From positions 1 through 64,000 of the forward strand of contig NZ_JACHIK010000020.1 in NCBI RefSeq assembly GCF_014203155.1: DNA of 64,000 nt, given 5' to 3'. This DNA is from Shinella fusca (lineage in GTDB: Bacteria; Pseudomonadota; Alphaproteobacteria; Rhizobiales; Rhizobiaceae). Positions 33,440 through 40,402 of the stretch are shown piece by piece (positions within the stretch are counted from its first letter, which is position 1; each line of letters opens with the position of its first letter). Below the pieces are notes generated by a model. That model had not been told where the DNA came from and searched no databases. It saw only the letters and a list, made by a program, of their open reading frames with translations. Both the position numbers and the translations under genes were made by a program.

Positions 33440-35099
33440 CGCTGTCCTCCGCCACCCATTGCCGCACCGTCTTCGCCTCGACCTTGCCGGAGGGCGTGAC
33501 CGGCAGGGCGCGGCAGAGCCACAGCCGGCGCGGCTGCTTGTAGCGCGGCAGAACGGCGTCCATCGCCGCCTTCAGCGCCGCCGCCGTGAGGCCGGGCGCC
33601 GCCGGCTCGACCACGGCGACGAGCTCGCTGCCGAGATCGGCATGGTCGAGGCCGAACACGTGGGCGGCCCGCACGCCGGCAAGGCCGGTCAGCGCCGCCT
33701 CCACCTCGGAGGGATAGATGTTGTTGCCGCCGGAAAGCACCATGCCGCCGGAGCGGCCGAGAAGATGCAGCGTGCCGTCTTCTTGGAGGAAGCCGAGGTC
33801 GCCCACCGTGGCGAGCGTCCCGAAGCGCGCCGGCTCCGCGCCGAGATAGCCGGTGGCGACGAGCGGGCTTTCGACGAAGATCGTCCCCGTCTCGCCGGCC
33901 GGCAGCGCCGCGCCCGCATCGTCGCGAACCGAAAGCCGCACGCCCGGAAAGGCCTTGCCGACCGCGCTGGCGGAGGCGGCATCGCCCGGCGCGGTGACGG
34001 TGATGAAGCCGAGTTCCGACGCGCCGTAATATTCGCGCAGCGCCGCTTCAGGGAAATGCGCCGCGCAAAGCGCATGGTCGGCGGCCGTCAGCTTGGCGCC
34101 GGCAACGGTGACGGCCGAGACGGTGGTGACCGGCGCGCCTTCGCACAGCCGCCGCAGCATGGTCGGCACCAGAACGAGGCGGCGGATGCCCTCCGCCCGG
34201 ATCGCCGTCCGTGCTTCCACGGCATCGAAATGCCGGGCGGAATGGAAGGTCGCGCCGGCAAGCAGCGTCTCCGTCATCGCATAGAGCGCAAGGCCGTGGG
34301 CGAGGGGGCCGGGGGCATAGGTGCCGGTCTTGGCATCGATACCGAAGAACGGCGCGCCGCTCGCAAGGCTCACGCGCCAGGAGCGGCGGTCGCGGATGAT
34401 GGGCTTCGGATCGGCCGTGGTGCCGGAGGTGAAGACGATCAGGAACGGCCCGTCGTCGTCCCCTTCCGGCAGCGAGCAGGGTGATCGCCCATGGCGTTCG
34501 GCGGGTGCCACCTGCCCCTTCTCCCCAGCGGGGAGAAGGTCGCGGCAGCGGGATGAGGGGGAGCCGCTGGCAAGATGCTGAAGCCTTGCCCCCTCATCCG
34601 ACCCTTCGGGCCACCTTCTCCCCGGCGGGGAGAAGGGGAAAGAGGCAATAGCCTGCCCAATGCGATTTCCCTGCGGCAGCGGGGAAGCATCGGGTGCCGC
34701 GCTTTCGGCAAGGCGTAGCGCCTCGCCGCTTTTCCGGGCGGAAAGGAGGAGGTCGGGGCCCTCGGCGGTGACGACTACGTCGGGAGCGAGCTTTTCGAGA
34801 AGGCGCCCCCGCGTCGCTTCCGGCAGGTGCGGGTCGATCAGCGCGGCGCAGGTGCCGCCGGCCGTCGCGGCGGCGAAGGCGGCGGGAAAGAGCGCGTGGT
34901 TGCCGGTGAGAAGCGCGACGAGCCGGGTTTGCGGCCCGATAAGGCTTGCGCCCGCCGGGGCGAGCGCCGCGAAGGCGGCATGGGCCTGCCGGGCGGTCGC
35001 GGCAAGGCTTCCATAGGAAAGAACCCGGCCCTCGATCTCGAAGGCCGGGTTTGCGGGGATGCGCGCGGCGTGCCGTTCGAGGGCGCCGGAAAGCGGCAT
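33417..35099 (-). CDS. AMP-forming acyl-CoA ligase with in-frame repeat insertion
   Basis: 560-aa ANL-superfamily acyl-CoA synthetase. The ATP-binding loop IVFTSGTTADPKP lies at about residues 216-228; EYYGASELGFITV (A5), the GDLGFLQEDGTLHLLGRSGG stretch (A7) and VLSGGNNIYPSEVE (A8) follow, and TPSGKVEAK holds the catalytic Lys. Between about residues 140 and 208 the sequence is foreign (basic and Pro/Gly/Ser-rich). It is encoded by a 199-bp palindromic repeat flanked by an 8-bp direct repeat, and its removal gives SPLPEGDDDGPFLIVFTSGT. The substrate is unknown; position after bioY suggests a role in pimelate or related acyl-CoA supply, which is inference. Confidence 0.9.
   Translation of the reverse strand: MPLSGALERHAARIPANPAFEIEGRVLSYGSLAATARQAHAAFAALAPAGASLIGPQTRLVALLTGNHALFPAAFAAATAGGTCAALIDPHLPEATRGRLLEKLAPDVVVTAEGPDLLLSARKSGEALRLAESAAPDASPLPQGNRIGQAIASFPFSPPGRRWPEGSDEGARLQHLASGSPSSRCRDLLPAGEKGQVAPAERHGRSPCSLPEGDDDGPFLIVFTSGTTADPKPIIRDRRSWRVSLASGAPFFGIDAKTGTYAPGPLAHGLALYAMTETLLAGATFHSARHFDAVEARTAIRAEGIRRLVLVPTMLRRLCEGAPVTTVSAVTVAGAKLTAADHALCAAHFPEAALREYYGASELGFITVTAPGDAASASAVGKAFPGVRLSVRDDAGAALPAGETGTIFVESPLVATGYLGAEPARFGTLATVGDLGFLQEDGTLHLLGRSGGMVLSGGNNIYPSEVEAALTGLAGVRAAHVFGLDHADLGSELVAVVEPAAPGLTAAALKAAMDAVLPRYKQPRRLWLCRALPVTPSGKVEAKTVRQWVAEDSDALERLY
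34467..34681. repeat. RIME-like palindromic repeat (family B extended) inserted in the CoA ligase gene
   Basis: Element 34475-34673, with the identical octamer CGGCAGCG at both borders (34467-34474 and 34674-34681). The core has CCCCTTCTCCCCAGCGGGGA and the complementary arm ending GGGGAGAAGGGG. Outer ends read GCAGGGTGATCGCC and TGCGATTTCCCTGC, an inverted pair. Element plus one repeat copy is 207 bp (69 codons) and carries no stop in the ligase frame. A similar extended copy, in the opposite orientation, is at 37094. Confidence 0.92.
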
Positions 35100-35103
35100 C
35101 GGC

Positions 35104-35667
35104 TCAGGCGCGCTGCGGCAGCAGCGGATAGCCGGCGAGCACCGCCCGGCCGGCCAGCATGGCGACGAAGGCCTTGATGAGGTCGCCCGGCAGGAAGACG
35201 AGCGAGGCGGCGGCCGTCCCGAAGAAGGCCTTGCCGCTCATATAGGCGAGCCACGGAATGCCGAAGAGGTAGACGACCGCGATGCCGCCGACGACGGAGG
35301 CCGCAAGGAAGGAGAGGAACTGCGAAAGCTCCGCCTGGTCTTCCTTGACGAGGCGCTCGGCGATCAGGCCGCAGACATAGGCGCCGGGCGCGAAGCCGAC
35401 GAGATAGCCCGCGGTTGGGCCGGCGAAGACGGCAAGGCCGCCGCGCCCGCCGGAAAACACCGGCAGGCCGATGGCGCCCAGCAGCAGCACGAGCAGCACC
35501 GCCGCCGCGCCGCGCCTGGCCCCGAGAATGCAGCCGGCGAGCATGACGCCGAGCGACTGCGCGGTGATCGGCACGGGGATGAAGCCGAGCGTGATCGGCG
35601 GCAGCAGGCCCAGCACCACGATGATGGCGGCGAAGAGGGCGACGAGGACGATGTCTCTGGTGCTCAT
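35104..35667 (-). CDS. bioY: Biotin transporter substrate-binding subunit BioY
   Basis: 187-aa S component of an ECF-type biotin transporter. It is strongly hydrophobic with six predicted helices: DIVLVALFAAIIVVLGLLPP, ITAQSLGVMLAGCILGARRG, VLLVLLLGAIGLPVF, GGLAVFAGPTAGYLVGFAPG, SFLAASVVGGIAVVYLFGIP, and the C-terminal helix. The loop between the first two helices and the GPTAGYLVGF stretch are family signatures. BioY binds biotin with high affinity and works with BioM (ATPase) and BioN (T component), encoded directly upstream. The 38-bp gap to bioN and 4-bp gap to the ligase gene indicate one operon. Confidence 0.94.
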   Translation of the reverse strand: MSTRDIVLVALFAAIIVVLGLLPPITLGFIPVPITAQSLGVMLAGCILGARRGAAAVLLVLLLGAIGLPVFSGGRGGLAVFAGPTAGYLVGFAPGAYVCGLIAERLVKEDQAELSQFLSFLAASVVGGIAVVYLFGIPWLAYMSGKAFFGTAAASLVFLPGDLIKAFVAMLAGRAVLAGYPLLPQRA

Positions 35668-35705
35668 GTCGAAAATTCCTCGAATGGACAGGATCGGGTG
35701 GGTGC

Positions 35706-36311
35706 TTAGTGCCGCCGAAAGCCGCGGGCGTCAATCGCCATGGCGATCGTATCGGCATCCTTCAGCGTCAGGATGATGAGCGGAACGAGCGTGGTGAGCG
35801 GGCGCACCGGCAGGCCGCGCGCCCGGTGTGCTTCGGCGATATCCCGGTAGCGCGAAAGGATTTCCGGCACGAAGCGGATGACGAGGCCGACCGCGAGGCT
35901 GACATCCGCCGCGCGGACGAAGCCGTAGCGCTCCAGCGGTGTGAGGAGCCGCGCGATCTCGTCCATGAAGGCGGAAATGCCGGTCGTCGCCGTGACGGCG
36001 GCGGCAAGCAGCACCAGCGCGGCAAGGCGGCAGAAGACGACGGCGGCCTCGTGCGGCGAGACGAAGACATAGTTGGCGGCGGCGACGAGAAGGACGGTGA
36101 AGAGGACGAACCGCGTGCGCCGGAACGCTTGCCCGGTCCCGATGCCCGTCGAAAGCAGCAACCACGCCGAAAGCGCGAGCGCCGGCACCAGCAGGCGAAG
36201 GTCCGAAACGACGAAAAGCCCGACGGCGGCGGAAAAGAGCAGGACCAGCTTGCCGCGCACCGGCATGCGGTGCAGCGGCGAATCGCCTTCGATGTCGAGC
36301 GCGTTCAGCAT
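35706..36311 (-). CDS. bioN: ECF transporter T component BioN
   Basis: 201-aa membrane protein of the CbiQ/EcfT family. Helices include LVLLFSAAVGLFVVSDLRLL and LVPALALSAWLLLSTGI. The two coupling-helix signatures with Ala-Arg-Gly, AHRARGLPVRP and AMAIDARGFR, are both present (about residues 160 and 193). It couples ATP hydrolysis by BioM to movement of BioY in the inner membrane. It overlaps the 3' end of bioM by 7 bp, indicating coupled translation. Somewhat shorter than many EcfT proteins, as is usual for BioN. Confidence 0.93.
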   Translation of the reverse strand: MLNALDIEGDSPLHRMPVRGKLVLLFSAAVGLFVVSDLRLLVPALALSAWLLLSTGIGTGQAFRRTRFVLFTVLLVAAANYVFVSPHEAAVVFCRLAALVLLAAAVTATTGISAFMDEIARLLTPLERYGFVRAADVSLAVGLVIRFVPEILSRYRDIAEAHRARGLPVRPLTTLVPLIILTLKDADTIAMAIDARGFRRH

Positions 36312-36985
36312 GCCGCGATCTTCCGGTAGGCGCCGATGGCCTCCGCCGGGCGCGAATCCGCCGCAAGCCGGCCCTCGTGGAAGACCAGCACCCGGTCGAA
36401 GCCCTCGATGAGGGCGAGGTCGTGCGTGATGACGATGACCTGCTCGGGCAGGCTCGCGACGGTGCGCTCGATCAGCGCGCGGTTCTTCAGGTCGAGCTGG
36501 TTGGTCGGCTCGTCGAGGATCAGCAGGTCCGGCCCGGTGACGAGCACGCTGGCAATGGCCGCAAGCTGCGTCTCGCCGCCCGAAAGCTCATGCACGCGGC
36601 GGCGGGCGAGATACGCGATGTTGAAGCGGGAAAGGATCGCCTCCGTCCTCTCGGCGATCTCCGCCTTGGCAAGGCCCCGGTTCTTCAGGCCGAAGGCGAT
36701 ATCCTCGGCAAGGATCGGCAGGATCATCTGGTGCTGCGGGTTCTGGAAGATGAAGCCGGTCTTTCCCCGCGCGGCCTTCTCGTCGGCCACGGTATCGAGC
36801 CCGTCCACCGTCACCGAGCCCTCGGTGGGCTTCACCAGGCCGTTGATCAGGCGCGCCATCGTCGTCTTGCCGGAACCGTTGAGGCCGACGATGCCGATGC
36901 GCCGTTCGGAAAGCGCAAGGTCCAGCGGATGGAGCGCGACACGCCCGGCATAACGCACCGTGGCGGCGGTAAAGACGATATCCAA
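36305..36985 (-). CDS. bioM: ECF transporter ATPase BioM
   Basis: 226-aa ABC ATPase. Walker A is GLNGSGKTTMARLI (about residues 33-46), then the Q-loop in FIFQNPQHQMILPI, the signature LSGGETQLAAIASVLV (about 132-147), Walker B LLILDEPTNQLDL, and the switch His in VIVITHDLALIEG. Hydrolyses ATP to drive BioNY. The start is TTG 36985 with GGGA upstream: the residues before it are not conserved, and no ATG is near the domain start. It is the first gene of the operon; the 400 bp upstream hold palindromic repeats and no BioR-like box (TTATnnATAA) that I can find. Confidence 0.9.
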   Translation of the reverse strand: MDIVFTAATVRYAGRVALHPLDLALSERRIGIVGLNGSGKTTMARLINGLVKPTEGSVTVDGLDTVADEKAARGKTGFIFQNPQHQMILPILAEDIAFGLKNRGLAKAEIAERTEAILSRFNIAYLARRRVHELSGGETQLAAIASVLVTGPDLLILDEPTNQLDLKNRALIERTVASLPEQVIVITHDLALIEGFDRVLVFHEGRLAADSRPAEAIGAYRKIAAC

Positions 36986-37093
36986 GAGCGGTTCCCGGTT
37001 CGCAGAAATTCGCGGCGAGCTATAACACGACGGGCGGTAAAGAAAACCGCGGGGGCGATTGCATGTGGATTGAAGACCCCTCCTCACAGTGGG

Positions 37094-37287
37094 AAAGGGT
37101 ATCGCCTATGGCAGGCGGCTGCCTCTTCCCCTTCTCCCCGGCGGGGAGAAGGTGGCCCGAAGGGTCGGATGAGGGGGCAAGCGTGCTGTAGTGCGCCAGC
37201 GGCCCCCTCATCCCGCTGCCGCGACCTTCTCCCCGAGGGGGAGAAGGGGCAGGCGGCATCTGTCGACGTCCATATGCGATTGCCCTG
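37094..37287. repeat. RIME-like palindromic repeat (family B extended, opposite orientation)
   Basis: Matches the insertion in the CoA ligase gene read on the other strand: ends AGGGTATCGCCTATGGCAGG and the complementary CATATGCGATTGCCCT side. Core arms are CCCCTTCTCCCCGGCGGGGA, and GGCCCGAAGGGTCGGATGAG toward the middle, then CCCCCTCATCCCGCTGCCGC on the far side. It lies in the 398-bp gene-free stretch upstream of bioM and before the YcaQ-type gene. Confidence 0.85.
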
Positions 37288-37293
37288 TCCCGT

Positions 37294-37323
37294 GTTGGGG
37301 GAGATGCCGGCAGGCAGAGAGGG
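37294..37323. repeat. Half element of a RIME-like repeat (family A/D right arm)
   Basis: GGGGGAGATGCCGGCAGGCA followed by GAGAGGG: the right-hand arm of the family D repeat, directly next to the family B copy. There is no matching left arm. The adjacency makes a mosaic of two families. Confidence 0.65.
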
Positions 37324-37383
37324 TCTTGAACATGGAAAGAAAACCGGGTGGAACAAACCGGGAATATATGCCTATCATCCGGC

Positions 37384-38574
37384 ATGACGATTCTCCTTTC
37401 CAATGCCGAGGCCCGGCGCATCTTCCTCGCCCGACAGGGGCTCAGCGCGCCGCCCGGCCGCATGCTCGGCAAGGCGGGCCTGTTGCAGCTCATCCACGAT
37501 ATCGGCTTCGTGCAGGTCGACAGCATCGCCACCGTGGAGCGGGCGCATCACCAGATCCTCTTCTCGCGCAACCAGACCTACCGGCGCGAGCACCTTGCCG
37601 AGCTTCTCGAAGAGGACGGCGAGCTTTTCGAGAACTGGACGCACGACGCCTCGATCATCCCCAGCGCCTTCTTCCGCTACTGGAAGCACCGCTTCCGCCG
37701 CGAGGACGAAACGATCCTCGAGCGCTGGCGAAAATGGCGCGAGCCGGGCTTCGAGGAGGCTTTCGGGGAGACCTATGAGCGCATCGCCTCGGGCGGCGCG
37801 GTGCTGTCGCGCGATCTTAAGGCGGAGGACCACAAGTCCGGCGGCTGGTGGAACTGGCACCCGAACAAGACCGCGCTGGAATATCTCTGGCGCACCGGCA
37901 AGGTGGGGATCGCAAGGCGCGAGAATTTCCAGAAGGTCTACGACCTCGTCGAGCGCGTGCTACCGCCGCATCATCATGCGCCCGACGTCGACCACGACGC
38001 CTTCGTCGACTGGGCCTGCCGCAGCGCGCTCGAAAGGCTAGGCTTTGCCACGCACGGCGAGATCGCCGCCTTCTGGGCCCTCATCTCGCCGGAAGAGGCG
38101 AAGGCCTGGGTGGAGGCGCACCGCGACGAGCTGCGCCTCGTTTCCGTCGAGCCCGCTGACGGCGGCAAGCCGCGCGCCTCGCACGCCTTCGCCGGATTCC
38201 CGGGCAGTCTCGGCGACATCCCCGAGCCGCCCCAGCGCCTGCGCGTCCTCTCGCCTTTCGATCCGCTGATCCGCGACCGGAACCGCACCGAACGGCTCTT
38301 CGGCTATTTCTACCGCATCGAGGTCTTCGTGCCGGAGCCGAAGCGCCAATACGGCTACTACGTCTTCCCGCTGCTGGAGGGCGACCGCCTCGTCGGCCGC
38401 ATCGACATGAAGGCCGACCGCAAGGCCGGCACCCTCGACGTCAGGCGCCTCTGGTGGGAACCGAAGGTCCGCGCCTCGGCGGGGCGGATGGAGAGGCTGG
38501 AGGCGGAACTGGCCCGGCTTGCGAAGTTCACGGGTGTCGAGGACGTGCGCTGGCTGGAGGGGGCGCGAGGCTAG
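37384..38574 (+). CDS. YcaQ/HTH_42-type DNA glycosylase (interstrand crosslink)
   Basis: 396-aa protein of the AlkX/YcaQ (DUF1006) family of DNA glycosylases that unhook interstrand crosslinks. It consists of tandem winged-helix domains; the catalytic Gln-hydrophobic-Asp motif is QVDSIATVERAHH at about residues 39-51. Other conserved parts are LFENWTHDASIIP, AWWNW-like GWWNWHPNKTALEYLWR, RLRVLSPFDPLIRDRNR and GRIDMKADRKAGTL. It probably protects DNA from alkylating agents. It lies alone; upstream is the repeat-rich stretch, downstream a convergent MazF gene. Confidence 0.88.
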   Translation: MTILLSNAEARRIFLARQGLSAPPGRMLGKAGLLQLIHDIGFVQVDSIATVERAHHQILFSRNQTYRREHLAELLEEDGELFENWTHDASIIPSAFFRYWKHRFRREDETILERWRKWREPGFEEAFGETYERIASGGAVLSRDLKAEDHKSGGWWNWHPNKTALEYLWRTGKVGIARRENFQKVYDLVERVLPPHHHAPDVDHDAFVDWACRSALERLGFATHGEIAAFWALISPEEAKAWVEAHRDELRLVSVEPADGGKPRASHAFAGFPGSLGDIPEPPQRLRVLSPFDPLIRDRNRTERLFGYFYRIEVFVPEPKRQYGYYVFPLLEGDRLVGRIDMKADRKAGTLDVRRLWWEPKVRASAGRMERLEAELARLAKFTGVEDVRWLEGARG

Positions 38575-38599
38575 AGGGTGTAGCTGCCAGTCGACACGA

Positions 38600-38959
38600 T
38601 CAGGCGGGGTCGATCATGCTGACCACGCGGGCGGCGATCTCGTCCGTGAGATGGTCATCCAGCGTTTCCACGTAGCGCGCGGACTTGTTCTTCACGCGCT
38701 CGGCGATATCCAGCGCCCTGACCTGGTTGCAGAGAGCGACGCCCGTGGTCCTGTGGCCGGAAATGTTCACCGCAAGGCCGGCATTGCGGGTGAACTGCCC
38801 GCCGGTCGTGACCGGCACCACAAGGCACATGCCCACCGCGTTGATTTCGCGCGGTGTGATGACGACGCAACGATGGTCGTCCTTCATCTCGCGGCCGACG
38901 ACCGGATTGAGATCGACGATGAAGACGTCGCCGCGTTTGGGAATATTGCTGCGGACCAT
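38600..38959 (-). CDS. MazF/PemK-family toxin
   Basis: 119-aa protein with the PemK/MazF fold: KRGDVFIVDLNPVVGREMKD (about residues 8-27), HRCVVITPREINAVGMCLVV, PVTTGGQ and GVALCNQVRALDI. MazF/ChpB toxins are sequence-specific mRNA interferases. The first Arg-Gly-Asp-Val motif and the central Val-Pro-Thr-Thr are conserved in the family. The start overlaps the antitoxin stop by 1 bp (38959), so the two are coupled. Convergent with the YcaQ-type gene. Confidence 0.9.
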   Translation of the reverse strand: MVRSNIPKRGDVFIVDLNPVVGREMKDDHRCVVITPREINAVGMCLVVPVTTGGQFTRNAGLAVNISGHRTTGVALCNQVRALDIAERVKNKSARYVETLDDHLTDEIAARVVSMIDPA

Positions 38960-39222
38960 CAGAAGACTTCGTTGCCGGTGCGTCTCCCGCCCTGCCAGGC
39001 TTTGGCTTCCTCGCCGAGCGTGGCCATCTCGTCAGCCCCTTCCAGAAGCTCGGCGAGCGTGTATCTCTTCTTCGGCTTCCGGGGCGTGGCCACGAGCGAT
39101 CCGTCGCTCACCGCCAGCGTCAGCTCGGTTCCCACCTCGGCGCCGAGCATCTTCAAAAGCGCCGGCGGAACGCTGAAGACCGTCGCGCCGCCCTGCCGGC
39201 GGATCTTTGCCGTAATCGTCAT
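38959..39222 (-). CDS. MazE/AbrB-type antitoxin
   Basis: 87-aa protein with a swapped-hairpin (AbrB/MazE) DNA-binding domain: MTITAKIRRQGGATVFSVPP, then LLKMLGAEVGTELTLAVSDG. The C-terminal half is acidic and flexible (LLEGADEMATLGEEA), the part that masks the toxin. It should autorepress from the palindrome covering its start. GAGGAG lies 8 bases upstream of the ATG. It is followed by the MazF-type toxin. Confidence 0.88.
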   Translation of the reverse strand: MTITAKIRRQGGATVFSVPPALLKMLGAEVGTELTLAVSDGSLVATPRKPKKRYTLAELLEGADEMATLGEEAKAWQGGRRTGNEVF

Positions 39223-39273
39223 GCCATCGCTCCTCTATGTGCTACATAAATAGCACATAGAGGAGCGATGGCA
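39222..39273. promoter_or_regulatory. 52-bp perfect palindrome at the mazE start (operator candidate)
   Basis: Arms of 23 bp, TGCCATCGCTCCTCTATGTG plus CTA and its exact complement, flank a 6-bp centre (CATAAA). One arm ends at the antitoxin start codon, so the palindrome contains the RBS (GAGGAG) and an ATG on both strands. Perfect symmetry of 46 bp is much longer than usual operators. It may be a MazE operator, a leftover inverted duplication, or both. Confidence 0.7.
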
Positions 39274-39292
39274 AGAAGCCCGCAAATCTGCC

Positions 39293-40393
39293 TCAGCAGA
39301 GATCCGTGGACGTGATGCGGATGCCGAAGCCTTCGAGACCGACATAGTGGCGCTCGCGGGAGGCGAGGAGGCGGATGGAGCTGATGCCGAGGTCCTTGAG
39401 GATCTGCGCGCCGAGGCCGATTTCCAGCCATTCGCTTTCGCGCGCCTGTGCCTCGTCGTGGCCCTCGCGGTCGTGCTTGCCCTTCCGGGCGGTTTCGGAC
39501 TGGCCGACGCCGACCGAGCCTTCGCGCAGGTACACGATCACGCCGCGGCCTTCGCCGGCGATGCGCTTCATGATGGCGTCGATCTGCCGGTCCGCGCCGA
39601 AGACGTCGCCGCCGACATTTTCGAGGTGCAGGCGCACGGGAATGTCAATGCCGTCGCGGATGTCGCCGAAGACGACGGCGAGGTGCTGCATCGGGTCCCA
39701 GGGCAGGGTGTAGGCATATGCCTTGGCCTTGCCGCCGGGCGTGTCGATGTCGAAGCTGCCGACCTGCTCGATCAGCGTTTCCTTGCGCTGGCGATAGGCG
39801 ATGAGGTCGGCGACGGAGACCTGCTTGAGGCCGTTCTTCTCGGCGAAGCTGGAGACCTGCGGGCCGCGCATCACGGTGCCGTCGTCGTTGACCAGTTCGC
39901 AGATGACGCCGATCGGCGGCAGGCTCGCCAGCTTGCAGAGGTCGACGGCCGCCTCCGTATGGCCGGAGCGCATCAGGACGCCGCCCTCGCGGGCGACGAG
40001 CGGGAAGACGTGGCCGGGGCGCACGAAGTCGCTCGGGCCGACATTCGGATTGGCGAGGTTGCGCACCGTCAGCGTGCGGTCGTCGGCCGAAATGCCGGTT
40101 GTCGTGCCGTGCTTGAAATCGACGGAGACGGTGAAGGCGGTGGTGTGGGCCGAATCGTTCTCCGCCACCATGGCGTTGAGGTTGAGGCGCTTGGCCTCCT
40201 CGCGCGGCATGGGCGTGCAGACGATGCCGGAGGTGTGGCGCACGATGAAGGCCATCTTCTCCGGCGTGCAGTGCACGGCGGCGACGATGAGGTCGCCCTC
40301 GTTCTCGCGGCCGTCGTCATCGGTGACGACGACGATCTCGCCGGCCTCGAAGGCGCGGATGGCGTCGACGACACGCTTCTGGTCGTAGCTCAT
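39293..40393 (-). CDS. ribB: 3,4-dihydroxy-2-butanone 4-phosphate synthase with degenerate RibA-like domain (RibBX)
   Basis: 366-aa fusion. The N-terminal half (about residues 1-205) is an intact RibB: VVTDDDGRENEGDLIVAAVH near residue 23 and GHTEAAVDLCKLA near 145 hold the Glu/His/Asp catalytic and metal-binding groups that make 3,4-dihydroxy-2-butanone 4-phosphate for riboflavin. The C-terminal half resembles GTP cyclohydrolase II but lacks its three zinc Cys: the position usually reading SECLTGDVFGSLRCDCG is ENVGGDVFGADRQID. It is therefore probably not a GCHII; RibBX-type proteins of this kind are known in alphaproteobacteria. It follows aroC by 9 bp on the same strand. Confidence 0.92.
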   Translation of the reverse strand: MSYDQKRVVDAIRAFEAGEIVVVTDDDGRENEGDLIVAAVHCTPEKMAFIVRHTSGIVCTPMPREEAKRLNLNAMVAENDSAHTTAFTVSVDFKHGTTTGISADDRTLTVRNLANPNVGPSDFVRPGHVFPLVAREGGVLMRSGHTEAAVDLCKLASLPPIGVICELVNDDGTVMRGPQVSSFAEKNGLKQVSVADLIAYRQRKETLIEQVGSFDIDTPGGKAKAYAYTLPWDPMQHLAVVFGDIRDGIDIPVRLHLENVGGDVFGADRQIDAIMKRIAGEGRGVIVYLREGSVGVGQSETARKGKHDREGHDEAQARESEWLEIGLGAQILKDLGISSIRLLASRERHYVGLEGFGIRITSTDLC

Positions 40394-40402
40394 GGCAGAA
40401 TC

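Noticed and set aside
36986-37383. A BioR box (TTATnnATAA) or biotin riboswitch-like leader upstream of bioM.
   Set aside because: Only a half site (GTTATAG) is seen, and there is no conserved folded leader; the space holds repeats.
40394-40402. FMN riboswitch before ribB.
   Set aside because: The gap to aroC is only 9 bp, leaving no room for the RFN element.
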